Assembly: GCA_965223985.1 (NCBI GenBank)
Contig: OZ245030.1
Location: 2,604,001-2,668,000 of the forward strand
Direction: 5' to 3'
DNA from: JAPPKS01 sp963667895
GTDB lineage: Bacteria; Poribacteria; WGA-4E; PCPOR2b
Length of the DNA: 64,000 nucleotides
A model generated the notes under the pieces. The model saw only the letters and a program-made list of their open reading frames with translations, was not told the DNA's origin and did not search any database. Numbering within the stretch: the first letter of the stretch is position 1; the number at the start of each line of letters is the position of its first letter. This document shows positions 1 through 7,587 of this stretch, in pieces. A program made the translations under genes and the position numbers.

Positions 1-1
1 G

Positions 2-1000
2 ATTACAACCGTTCCGATGGCGACAAATCAAGGCTTTGCTAATTTTAGTTGCAAGGAAATACTATTGAATGTCTATCTTGCTTACTATCTGAGATTTATC
101 AAAAAGAGATTGATAGACCTTGCGAGTGGTAGCACATTCAAGGAAATTACCAAGGGAACGCTACTGGATGTTGAAATCCCTCTTTCCCCTCTCCCCGAAC
201 AACGCGCTATTGCCCACGTTTTGCGGTCAATCCAAGAAGCGAAAGCCGCACGCCAACGCGAAATTGAATTAGAGCGCGAACGCAAAGCGGCGTTGATGGA
301 TTACCTCTTTTCACACGGGACGAAGGGCGAACCCCGCAAGCAGACTGAGATTGGCGAGATTCCTGAGAGTTGGGAGGTGGTCGAGCTTGACAATTGCTCA
401 GAGTTGATTACTAAAGGTTCATCTCCAAAGTGGCAGGGCTTCAATTATTGTGATGAGGGAATCTATTTTGTCAGAAGTCAAAACGTCGGACTAGGTCGGT
501 TGGAGTTGAATGAAATTGCTTATCTGCCAAAGGGGTTTAATAAAAAAGAAAAGAAATCAATTCTCAACAAAAATGATCTTTTGATAAACATTGTAGGAGC
601 TTCAATTGGTCGAGCTGCTGTAGTCAATGATATCGTTGAAGGTGGTAATATCAATCAAGCTGTTGCAATTGTCCGGCTCAAACAGGGAGTTGGGCCTTTC
701 TTTGTTATGACTTTTCTGCTTACTGCGGGTGGTCAGTTTCAGTTGCATAGACAAAAGAAAGATATTGCGAGGGCCAACCTTAGTCTCCAAGATATTAGCA
801 ATCTTCTAATTCCCCTTCCTTCCGTTTCTGAACAAGCTGAAACTGTTAAAATGCTTCAAGCCTGTGATACAAAAATCGCCGCTCTTGAGCAGGAAACCGC
901 CCGACTGGACGAACTATTCCACGCCATGCTCGACGAACTGATGACCGGGAGAAGGTCTGCTGTGCCGTTGATTGATTCGGGGCTGCCGCAGCTCTTGTAG
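2..1000 (+). CDS. hsdS: Type I restriction-modification specificity subunit HsdS (5' truncated by window)
   Basis: This is the DNA-recognition subunit of a type I restriction-modification enzyme. It sets the target sequence for the HsdM methylase and the HsdR nuclease. The frame is open to the window edge, and the residues before the first ATG (TTVPMATNQGF) match the end of a first target-recognition domain, so the gene begins upstream. Visible parts are the end of TRD1, a central conserved helix (LPEQRAIAHVLRSIQEAK), a second TRD starting at PESWEVVEL, and the C-terminal conserved helix (DTKIAALEQETARLDELF). The stop codon TAG lies inside the left arm of a palindromic repeat, and a 50-bp near-copy of the gene's 3' end follows that repeat, so the C-terminus may have been altered. 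The hsdR gene is 3.2 kb downstream. An hsdM gene is expected upstream but not seen. Confidence 0.93.
   Translation: MTTVPMATNQGFANFSCKEILLNVYLAYYLRFIKKRLIDLASGSTFKEITKGTLLDVEIPLSPLPEQRAIAHVLRSIQEAKAARQREIELERERKAALMDYLFSHGTKGEPRKQTEIGEIPESWEVVELDNCSELITKGSSPKWQGFNYCDEGIYFVRSQNVGLGRLELNEIAYLPKGFNKKEKKSILNKNDLLINIVGASIGRAAVVNDIVEGGNINQAVAIVRLKQGVGPFFVMTFLLTAGGQFQLHRQKKDIARANLSLQDISNLLIPLPSVSEQAETVKMLQACDTKIAALEQETARLDELFHAMLDELMTGRRSAVPLIDSGLPQLL
944..993 (+). repeat. Direct repeat copy 1 (hsdS 3' end)
   Basis: This 50-bp stretch at the end of hsdS recurs at 1183-1232 with 44 of 50 identical bases, counted by eye. The two copies flank the palindromic repeat at 995-1179. Confidence 0.8.
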
Positions 1001-1179
1001 GTTGGGTAGAGCCGAAGGCGAAACCCAACGATCAACTGACCGAATAGGGAACGCGATAGGGATTTTAGGCGATAGTTTTGACCTGCGATAGTTCTGTCGG
1101 ACAAGACTATCGCCAAAATTTATCTGAAGAGCTATCGCACTCACTGTTCGTTCGGTTGATCGTTCTACCCAACCTACAA
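995..1179. repeat. GTAGGTTGGGT palindromic repeat, copy 1
   Basis: The element begins TTGTAGGTTGGGTAGA and ends TCTACCCAACCTACAA, so the ends are perfect inverted repeats. Inside are nested inverted segments built on GATCAACTGACCGAATAG and GCGATAG/CTATCGC. Related copies lie at 1998-2191, 41303-41528, 42244-42307 (partial) and 44170-44380. It carries no gene. It looks like a non-autonomous mobile palindrome (MITE- or REP-like), which is an inference. Confidence 0.8.
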
Positions 1180-1182
1180 TTA

Positions 1183-1232
1183 ACTGGGAAAAGGTATGCT
1201 GTGCCGTTGATTGATTCGGAACTGCCGTAGCT
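1183..1232 (+). repeat. Direct repeat copy 2 (duplicated hsdS 3' end)
   Basis: Non-coding near-copy of hsdS bases 944-993, with six mismatches. It includes a TAG in the frame corresponding to the hsdS end. It sits directly after the palindromic repeat, as if the repeat had landed inside a tandem or recombined end of a specificity gene. Confidence 0.8.
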
Positions 1233-1328
1233 GCAAGTCAGGTTTTGGCGTGTCCCCTGAAAGGGTGTTTCACGGGAAAATCCGTAACAGCTTTCGGCTG
1301 TATATGTTGCAGAAGCGTGTTGCAGCTA
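1228..1328. repeat. Second inverted-repeat element, TAGCTGCAA ends
   Basis: TAGCTGCAA at 1228-1236 is mirrored by TTGCAGCTA at 1320-1328. In between is another small hairpin, AGCTTTCGGCT. No reading frame is present. The element abuts the duplicated hsdS end and is unlike the GTAGGTTGGGT family. Confidence 0.5.
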
Positions 1329-1366
1329 CAACCACCGTATAAATAAGAACATGTTCGATATGTTTA

Positions 1367-1645
1367 TCAGGGGGTGCTTTGGGTAAACAGGGGTGCGGTG
1401 TCGTGTCCTTCGTATTCTTTGCGTAACGGTGCTTTGGGAACAGGGATGCCGTCCCTTTGGTAACATTCTTTCATCAATTCCCACGCCGTCTTCAATTCAT
1501 CCAACGCTTCGGCGTGTGTAGCGCCGAAAGCTGAGACATTGGGAAGTTCAGTTAAATGTGCAAGATAATCACCGTCTTCATCAAGGAAAATGGTGACTGC
1601 AAATCCGTCAAAGGCATCGCGTGTCTTATCTATCTTTTGTTCCAT
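1367..1645 (-). CDS. hicB: HicB-family antitoxin
   Basis: This is the predicted antitoxin of a HicAB toxin-antitoxin pair. HicB folds as a partial RNase H-like domain that neutralises HicA and usually represses its own operon. The protein has the HicB pattern: a hydrophobic strand (FAVTIFLDEDGDYLAHLTEL), then PNVSAFGATHAEALDEL and a helix. I chose the ATG at 1645 (MEQKIDK) because AGGAG lies 7 bases before it; a longer frame starting at 1663 lacks such a site. At 92 residues it lacks an obvious added DNA-binding tail. It overlaps the end of hicA by 20 bases, so the two are translationally coupled. Confidence 0.85.
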   Translation of the reverse strand: MEQKIDKTRDAFDGFAVTIFLDEDGDYLAHLTELPNVSAFGATHAEALDELKTAWELMKECYQRDGIPVPKAPLRKEYEGHDTAPLFTQSTP

Positions 1646-1889
1646 CTTTTGTCTCCTGCTCATGTCGCCGAAGGAACTGTCGCACTTGGTAGTCCTTTGC
1701 CGTAGAACGCCTCGGTTGGACGATTAGTCTAAATTGGTTGGGCGAATACCAAACTCGATGGCTTCCGCGCTGACGGCGTTGCGTCCAACCACATTCACGC
1801 ATCAGTTGTTCAAATTCTCTGAATTGTAGTCCCTTAGGATTGCGCCGAGCCTTGTTGAGCAAGGCTTCTCTTCGATCTTCTCTAATCAA
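1626..1889 (-). CDS. hicA: HicA-family mRNA interferase toxin
   Basis: Predicted ribonuclease toxin with the double-stranded-RNA-binding-like HicA fold. The hallmark Gly-Ser-His, with the catalytic His, is present in RQRGSHRVWYSP near residue 43, preceded by the LMRECGWTQ helix. At 87 residues it is normal for the family, with a charged C-terminal tail. It is the first gene of the hicA-hicB operon, which runs opposite to the flanking hsdS and PhyH genes. Its placement inside a restriction locus fits an acquired stabilisation module, which is an inference. Confidence 0.85.
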   Translation of the reverse strand: MIREDRREALLNKARRNPKGLQFREFEQLMRECGWTQRRQRGSHRVWYSPNQFRLIVQPRRSTAKDYQVRQFLRRHEQETKDGTKDR

Positions 1890-1997
1890 ATCATATTTGT
1901 GCGGTAAAATAATGATTCCGTTGATAAAACAAGCGGATTAGATTGTAACATCGCTCTTTCACCAAATCAAGGGAAAACTTATGAACTCCCTGGATTC

Positions 1998-2191
1998 TTG
2001 TAGGTTGGGTTTCGCTACATGGAAACAAGAACCAATCCAACTCACCTCTCGAAAAACTGAGCGGATGGCGAGGGATCAAGCGAACGAATAGTGAGTGCGA
2101 TAGTTCTTCATAGAAATCTTAGGCGATAGTCTTCACCGACAGAACTATCGCACTCACTATCCGGTCGGTTGATCGCTCAACCCAACCTACG
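1998..2191. repeat. GTAGGTTGGGT palindromic repeat, copy 2
   Basis: Begins TTGTAGGTTGGGTTTCGC and ends GCTCAACCCAACCTAC. It contains the same internal GATCAAGCGAACGAATAG and GCGATAG blocks as copy 1. A short minus-strand frame crossing it is a by-product of the repeat and not a gene. It separates hicA from the PhyH promoter. Confidence 0.78.
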
Positions 2192-2276
2192 ATTACCGAT
2201 ATTTTTCTCGCCGCGAATTGCGCTTTTTTTATAGACTGTAAAAACTGTAATTTTGCCTGCCCAAAAAAGAGGTAGG

Positions 2277-2305
2277 TTGACACCAAATCGCTACTGACGT
2301 ATAAT
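2277..2305 (+). promoter_or_regulatory. Consensus sigma-70-type promoter for the PhyH gene
   Basis: TTGACA at 2277-2282 and TATAAT at 2300-2305 are separated by exactly 17 bases, a perfect match to the vegetative consensus. Transcription would start near 2312, about 55 bases before the PhyH ATG at 2368. Confidence 0.8.
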
Positions 2306-2367
2306 TGGTTTCTCTGCCGGGGCTATATATACAACACAACGTGGACACTTATCATTGGAAGAAAATT

Positions 2368-3315
2368 ATGGGAACTCATGGAGTTTCAAGCGGCGACCTG
2401 GAGTCGGCGCTTACGCATCTTTCTGAACATGGATACGCCGTAATTGAAGGCGTACTCAGCGAAGATGAAATCCAGCACTACCGAAGTCTTGTGGAGGAAC
2501 TTTTTGAACGAGAACGGCGTGAGCCCTTCGAGCCAGAAGACGGGCCTGCGTTGCCAAGAGATGCCGAAATCGAAGCATTTCTGAAAGAAAGCTACCGAAT
2601 CAGCGAAGCGGAACGGAATCGGCTCATGCGGCGAATCCGCCATACACGTGCAAAAAATCGTGGCACGCCGTGGCCCGTCCCCCCTTCAGCGGTGGTTAAG
2701 AATTTCCTTCACTTGCCGACCCTGTTTGATTATGACCAGTCGCAGCGTATCTGGAACTTGGTCAACAAAGCTCCAGAATTCGGAAAACTGATAGAACATC
2801 CGGTGGTGCTTTCGATGGTGCGGGCGATTCTCGCCGACGATTGCGTGCTCGCAGACTGCAGCGCGACCAGTATTGGAGCGTACACCGACGAAGGTGGGGC
2901 GTGGCATGTGGATGTGCCGCTCGGTCAATTGCCAGAGCCACTGCCAGATTTCCCGCTGACCATCCAGAATGCTTGGATGCTAGATGCGTTCACAACACTC
3001 AATGGGGCAACGCAGATTGTTCCTGACAGCCATCGCACTCGCAGGAAGCCCGAATGGGGCGGACAGCAGGAAAACGGGAAGATACTGACTGGACCTGCCG
3101 GCTCGGTCGCTATCTGGCTCTCAAATACATGGCACCGGTCGGGACCCAACGCGACCGACAATCCCCGCCGGGCAATCCTCTGCTATTACTCACGCTCATG
3201 GCTCAAGCCGTTTACCGATTTTACATCGTGCCTAGATCCGGCTATCGCGCAAACCTTCTCGCCGGAATTGCGGTATCTTCTGGGATTTTCGGCTAACGCG
3301 CCTGTGCGAGGATAG
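2368..3315 (+). CDS. Phytanoyl-CoA dioxygenase (PhyH) family protein
   Basis: Predicted Fe(II)/2-oxoglutarate-dependent oxygenase of 315 residues. The iron-binding HxD motif is at His180/Asp182 (GGAWHVDVPLG) and the distal His is at residue 256 (NTWHRSGPN), followed by the arginine-rich strand that binds 2-oxoglutarate. The N-terminal LSEHGYAVIEGVLSEDEI is the usual start of the fold. I chose ATG 2368 because GGAAGA precedes it and the promoter's -10 box overlaps the longer TTG start at 2305. The substrate cannot be deduced; the family hydroxylates many small molecules. It stands alone between two toxin-antitoxin pairs and has its own promoter. Confidence 0.88.
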   Translation: MGTHGVSSGDLESALTHLSEHGYAVIEGVLSEDEIQHYRSLVEELFERERREPFEPEDGPALPRDAEIEAFLKESYRISEAERNRLMRRIRHTRAKNRGTPWPVPPSAVVKNFLHLPTLFDYDQSQRIWNLVNKAPEFGKLIEHPVVLSMVRAILADDCVLADCSATSIGAYTDEGGAWHVDVPLGQLPEPLPDFPLTIQNAWMLDAFTTLNGATQIVPDSHRTRRKPEWGGQQENGKILTGPAGSVAIWLSNTWHRSGPNATDNPRRAILCYYSRSWLKPFTDFTSCLDPAIAQTFSPELRYLLGFSANAPVRG

Positions 3316-3449
3316 AGGAAATTTTATTTATCCATTTTGACTGGAAACCACGAACTGTTCCACAGGATGCTGGATGTACTGATATCGGGCAAGTCTCCAC
3401 TGTACCACGGATTGATTTGGAATTGCCAAATTCAGGGAGGAACACAAAA

Positions 3450-3722
3450 TTGGAGACGCAAGCTATTCAATACCCAACTGAAATTCTGTCTGCCCTTGGA
3501 AAAGAGGCAGAAGAATTTGAAAAGGAAGCTCGTTTACTACTGGCGCTGAAATATTACGAAACTGGCAAACTCAGCACTGGACTCGCATCTCAACTTGCTG
3601 GTGTGCCACGCACCACGTTTATATTTCTTCTTGGCAGGCACGGTCTGTCGCCCTTTGGAGAAACACCTGAAAAGCTCGAAGAATCTCTCGAAAATGCAAG
3701 AAAAGCCAGTCATGGTCAATAA
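3450..3722 (+). CDS. UPF0175 family protein, probable antitoxin
   Basis: This 90-residue protein has the UPF0175 pattern: ALKYYETGKLSTGLASQLAG followed by a helix-turn-helix-like VPRTTFIFLLGRHGLSPF. Members usually sit directly before a DUF3368 PIN-like protein and are thought to act as antitoxin and repressor. The start is TTG at 3450, supported by GGGAGG nine bases before it (3435-3440). An upstream in-frame ATG at 3417 has no ribosome site. It overlaps the next gene. Confidence 0.82.
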   Translation: METQAIQYPTEILSALGKEAEEFEKEARLLLALKYYETGKLSTGLASQLAGVPRTTFIFLLGRHGLSPFGETPEKLEESLENARKASHGQ

Positions 3723-4185
3723 TACACCGCTCGTTGCGCTATGGTTACTTGAACAACTTTCTCTGTTACGGGAACTCTATACAGAAATTTGGATTCCACC
3801 AGCGGTCAAAGATGAGTTCCTCGAAATCAAGCCAATCGTACGTCAGGCATCGCTTGACGGGGCTCCTTGGATTAAAACCGTTCGTTTGACCCATCGGCAA
3901 AGCGCTTTGACTTATGCTGGACTGCATGGCGGCGAAGCCTCCGTTTTAACTCTTGCTAAAGAACACAATGCACGTCTGGTCATTATCGACGAGCGAAAAG
4001 CCCGGCGATATGCCCAACGGATGGGATTACAGGTTACCGGAACGATTGGCGTTTTACTAATGGCAAAGGAAAAAGGGTTGATTGATGCGATTAAGCCACC
4101 TGTTGCTGAGTTGCAGGCTCACGGTTTGTATCTGAGCTCGGAACTCATTGATAAAGCGTTACAACTTACCGGCGAGACCAATTAA
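3694..4185 (+). CDS. DUF3368 PIN-like protein, probable toxin
   Basis: Predicted PIN-fold nuclease, the likely toxin partner of the UPF0175 protein. The family N-terminus VNNTPLVALWLLEQL carries the first acidic-pocket position as Asn. EIWIPPAVKDEF, GGEASVLTLAKEH and LVIIDERKARRYAQRMG supply the remaining acidic residues, and GTIGVLLMAKEKGLI is the DUF3368 signature. Start codons at 3694 and 3712 both overlap the upstream gene; the second starts directly at the family N-terminus and may be the true one. RNase activity is not shown by the sequence. Confidence 0.8.
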   Translation: MQEKPVMVNNTPLVALWLLEQLSLLRELYTEIWIPPAVKDEFLEIKPIVRQASLDGAPWIKTVRLTHRQSALTYAGLHGGEASVLTLAKEHNARLVIIDERKARRYAQRMGLQVTGTIGVLLMAKEKGLIDAIKPPVAELQAHGLYLSSELIDKALQLTGETN

Positions 4186-4215
4186 CACCATTCGCCAACC
4201 CTTGCGGAGACAAAT

Positions 4216-7089
4216 ATGTCCGAACGTTCTGCTGTCCAGGACCCGATGCTCCAATACGCCGATGAAATTGGCTGGGAATCTATCTCGGGATCGGAAGCGA
4301 TGCGGATGCGCCGCGGCGATACTCGGTGCTACTTTGACGATGTACTGCAAGCGCAACTGATGAAACTCAATGAGGGCATACTGGACGAGTCCCGTTGCGC
4401 GGAGGTTATGCGGCGATTGAATCTGCTCAATCCGACGCTTGAGGGGAATCGGGACGCACTCTCGTGGCTGCGCGGAGAACGGTCAATTTTTGTCCCGGAC
4501 GAAAACCGGGAGCGGAACGTTACGCTCATTGATTACGATACCTCCGACAATAACCGGTTTCATGTGACCGATGAATGGTGGCAGCGCGGGACTGTCCACC
4601 GAAATCGCGCCGATGCGGTGTTTCTGATTAACGGGATTCCGGTCGCAGTGGTCGAGACCAAATCTGCGGGAAAGGCGGACGGATTGGCAATGGGCGTGGA
4701 GCAGATTCGCCGCTATCACGAGGAGACGCCGGAGATGTTTACCACCGCACAACTGTTCGGTGTCACACAACTCTTGGACTTTTTCTATGGCGTCACCTGG
4801 AACGTCAGCCGGAAAGACTTGTTCAACTGGAAGACGGATGAACCTGCGAACTACGAGGGTAAGGTCAAGACCTTCTTTGACCGGGATCGATTCCTGAGAA
4901 CCTTACGGGAGATGATTATTTTCCAGAGCAGGGACGACGCCCTCACTAAAGTGGTGTTGCGCCAGCACCAGACCCGTGCTGTGGAGAAGGTCATCGAGCG
5001 GGTTCACGACCCCATAAAGCGGCGGGGGCTAATCTGGCATACGCAGGGCAGCGGCAAGACCTTGACCATGATAACCATTGCGTCCCGGCTATTGCGCGGT
5101 GGCGAAGAGACGGAAAAGCCGACGGTGCTGATGATTGTTGACCGAAATGAATTAGAGAGCCAGCTCTTCAGCAATATCACGGGCTACGGTATTTCCACGC
5201 CGGAAGTTGCGACGAGCAAGCGGGACCTGCGGGCGATTTTGGCGTCCGGCTATCGCGGCTTGATCGTGTCAATGATTCATAAGTTTGACGATATACCGGC
5301 GAACATCAACACCCGCAAGGAGGTGACTGTACTGGTCGACGAAGCCCACCGGACAACCGGCGGCGATTTGGGGAATTACCTGATGGGAGCCCTTCCCAAT
5401 GCGACCTACATCGGATTTACTGGCACGCCGATCGACAATCTCGCTCAAGGGAGAGGGACATTTAAGGTGTTCGGCGTGAACGACGAGCAGGGCTATCTGG
5501 ATAAATACGCAATCGCCGAGTCCATCGAAGACGGTACCACCGTTCCGCTGAATTACGCACTCGCCCCGTCTGAACTGCGGGTTAACCGCGAAACCTTGGA
5601 ACAGGAATTCTTGAATCTTGCGGACGCGGAGGGTGTGAGCGACTTGGAGGAACTGAACGCGATTCTCGACCGCGCAGTTCGCTTGAAAGAGATTATGAAA
5701 GCGCCCGCACGGGTCGATGAGGTTGCCGCGGATGTCGCGAAACATTTTCGTGAGAACGTCGAGCCGATGGGGTTCAAGGCGTTTCTGGTTGCGGTCGACC
5801 GCGAGGCGTGCGCGTTGTACAAGACAGCGCTTGATAGACATCTTCCCCCGGAATATTCGGCGGTAGTCTATTCCCCTTACCATCAAGACCCCGAGCTCCT
5901 AAAAGCGTATCACCGCACCGATGAACAAGAGAAAGAGGTTCGCAAGAATTTCGCCGACAAAACCGCGCATCCGAAAATCTTGATTGTGACCCAAAAATTA
6001 TTGACCGGCTACGATGCACCGATTCTTTACTGCATCTACCTCGACAAACCGATGCGCGACCATGTGCTGTTGCAGGCGATTGCGCGTGTCAATCGACCAT
6101 ACGAGGATGACGACGGGCTGGTCAAACCGTATGGGTTCGTCATGGATTATGTCGGTATCTTCGAGAATCTGGAAAAGGCGCTCGCCTTTGATTCGGACGT
6201 GGTGGAGAGCGTGATCCAGAATCTCGACGTACTCAAGGATGCGTTCGCCAAGCGGATGCGGGACGATGCGCCGGGGTATCTGCCCTTTGCCGGCGGTTGG
6301 GACGACAAAGCGAAAGAGCGGGCGATTGAGCATTTCGAGGGCAAGGACAGTCGAGAAGCCTTTTTCAAATTCTTCAAAGGGGTTCAGAATCTCTATAACA
6401 TCCTTTCGCCGGATGCGTTTCTGCGCCCGTTTATAAAAGACTATCAGGCGCTGGCATCGCTCTATGGACTCATTCGAAACGTCTATGCTGACCGCGTTTA
6501 CGTCGATAAGGAGTTGACCGCCAAGACTCGGGAACTATTGCAGGAACATATAGAGAGTGGTCGGTTTGAACTGCCGTGTGCGATTCAAGAATTGAACGCA
6601 AACACATTGAAGAAAACGCACGAAAGCCAAATGTCCGATACGATGAAGGTGTTGAACTTGCGCAAGCTATTGCAGAAGAAGGTCACGGACGAAAGCCGGT
6701 CAAAGCCGTTTCTGATCTCGATCGGGGAGCGGGCGGAGGTAATTACAGAGGCGTACGAGAATCGGCAACTGACGACGCAACAGGTATTGCTTGAGTTTGG
6801 GGAGCTCGCAGAGGGATTTGAGCGGGCTTCTATCGAACGCATCCAAATGGATCTGGACGAAAATGCCTACGCGGTTTATACGATTCTCAAGACCGTTACG
6901 GACAAGATTACCGCAGAGCAGGCGCGAGCCTTGAATGGCGTTTTTGGCGAGTTTCCCGATTATCAGTGGGACGAACACCAAAGGAGCCAGTTGCGGGCAA
7001 AGTTCTACCGAATATTAATATCTATTATTGAAACTACCAGCGATCGGATCCAAGTAGCGAATGCGTTATTAGAGTTGAAACGAATATGA
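4216..7089 (+). CDS. hsdR: Type I restriction enzyme HsdR, endonuclease/translocase subunit
   Basis: ATP-driven DNA translocase and nuclease subunit of a type I restriction system, 957 residues. The N-terminal PD-(D/E)xK nuclease core is visible as VAVVETKSAGK near residue 150. The SF2 motor has Walker A QGSGKT near residue 280, a DEAH box (VDEAHRTTGGDLG) near 375, motif III GFTGTP and motif VI QAIARVNRP. The C-terminal helical region closes the subunit. The gene is intact with no internal stops and appears functional. It is unusual that hsdS lies 3.2 kb upstream, separated by toxin-antitoxin and oxygenase genes. It overlaps the following metalloprotease by four bases (ATGA). Confidence 0.95.
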   Translation: MSERSAVQDPMLQYADEIGWESISGSEAMRMRRGDTRCYFDDVLQAQLMKLNEGILDESRCAEVMRRLNLLNPTLEGNRDALSWLRGERSIFVPDENRERNVTLIDYDTSDNNRFHVTDEWWQRGTVHRNRADAVFLINGIPVAVVETKSAGKADGLAMGVEQIRRYHEETPEMFTTAQLFGVTQLLDFFYGVTWNVSRKDLFNWKTDEPANYEGKVKTFFDRDRFLRTLREMIIFQSRDDALTKVVLRQHQTRAVEKVIERVHDPIKRRGLIWHTQGSGKTLTMITIASRLLRGGEETEKPTVLMIVDRNELESQLFSNITGYGISTPEVATSKRDLRAILASGYRGLIVSMIHKFDDIPANINTRKEVTVLVDEAHRTTGGDLGNYLMGALPNATYIGFTGTPIDNLAQGRGTFKVFGVNDEQGYLDKYAIAESIEDGTTVPLNYALAPSELRVNRETLEQEFLNLADAEGVSDLEELNAILDRAVRLKEIMKAPARVDEVAADVAKHFRENVEPMGFKAFLVAVDREACALYKTALDRHLPPEYSAVVYSPYHQDPELLKAYHRTDEQEKEVRKNFADKTAHPKILIVTQKLLTGYDAPILYCIYLDKPMRDHVLLQAIARVNRPYEDDDGLVKPYGFVMDYVGIFENLEKALAFDSDVVESVIQNLDVLKDAFAKRMRDDAPGYLPFAGGWDDKAKERAIEHFEGKDSREAFFKFFKGVQNLYNILSPDAFLRPFIKDYQALASLYGLIRNVYADRVYVDKELTAKTRELLQEHIESGRFELPCAIQELNANTLKKTHESQMSDTMKVLNLRKLLQKKVTDESRSKPFLISIGERAEVITEAYENRQLTTQQVLLEFGELAEGFERASIERIQMDLDENAYAVYTILKTVTDKITAEQARALNGVFGEFPDYQWDEHQRSQLRAKFYRILISIIETTSDRIQVANALLELKRI

Positions 7090-7415
7090 AGGACGAAAGT
7101 GCTTGGAACGATTCAGAGGATTTGAAAAGCGCGGTGCGACAGTGGGCGGATCGCATCGGTGTACAGGTGCGGGAGATTCATCTGCGGGACATGCGGCGGA
7201 AATGGGCGTCGATATCGACGAGCGGGCGATTGACGCTCAATACCCACCTGATCAGTCTGCCTACAGCGTTAGGTGAATTTGTGATTGTCCACGAACTCGT
7301 CCATCTCCTCGTGCCGAACCACGGCAAGCTATTCAAGAGTTACATGTCTGCCTACGTCCCCGACTGGGAAGACCGCCAGCACGACCTACAGACCTTGCCG
7401 GATTCCCATTGGTAA
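7086..7415 (+). CDS. YgjP/DUF45-type zinc metallopeptidase-like protein
   Basis: This 109-residue protein has the zincin motif HELVH within FVIVHELVHLLVPNHGKLF, with a downstream His (NHGKLF) as third ligand. The preceding strand (LTLNTHLISLP) is the family's entry to the active-site helix. It corresponds to the C-terminal metallopeptidase half of YgjP-like (DUF45/M48-like) proteins, which are often found next to hsdR. The ATGA overlap with hsdR implies coupled translation and a role in the same system. That role is unknown. Confidence 0.87.
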   Translation: MKDESAWNDSEDLKSAVRQWADRIGVQVREIHLRDMRRKWASISTSGRLTLNTHLISLPTALGEFVIVHELVHLLVPNHGKLFKSYMSAYVPDWEDRQHDLQTLPDSHW

Positions 7416-7467
7416 CACTTTAAGACTCGCGCACCTGCATATTGGAGACTGAAAAACGGCTACCAAA

Positions 7468-7508
7468 GAAACCGAGTTTATTTTGGAAAAACTCGGTTTC
7501 TGGATTTT
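7468..7508 (+). terminator. Rho-independent terminator after the hsdR operon
   Basis: A perfect 12-bp stem, GAAACCGAGTTT at 7468-7479 and AAACTCGGTTTC at 7489-7500, is followed by TGGATTTTTC. It closes the hsdR-metallopeptidase unit. Confidence 0.72.
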
Positions 7509-7587
7509 TCTCGCCAAGGTGTAAACTCAGATTCAGATTTTTCGTCATTAGGAATAGATTCAAACGATTAAAGGATAATGCCACTGA

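Noticed and set aside
1891..2079. A 62-codon minus-strand frame in the palindromic repeat at 1998-2191
   Set aside because: It consists mostly of repeat sequence with no ribosome site, and similar frames would arise in other copies.
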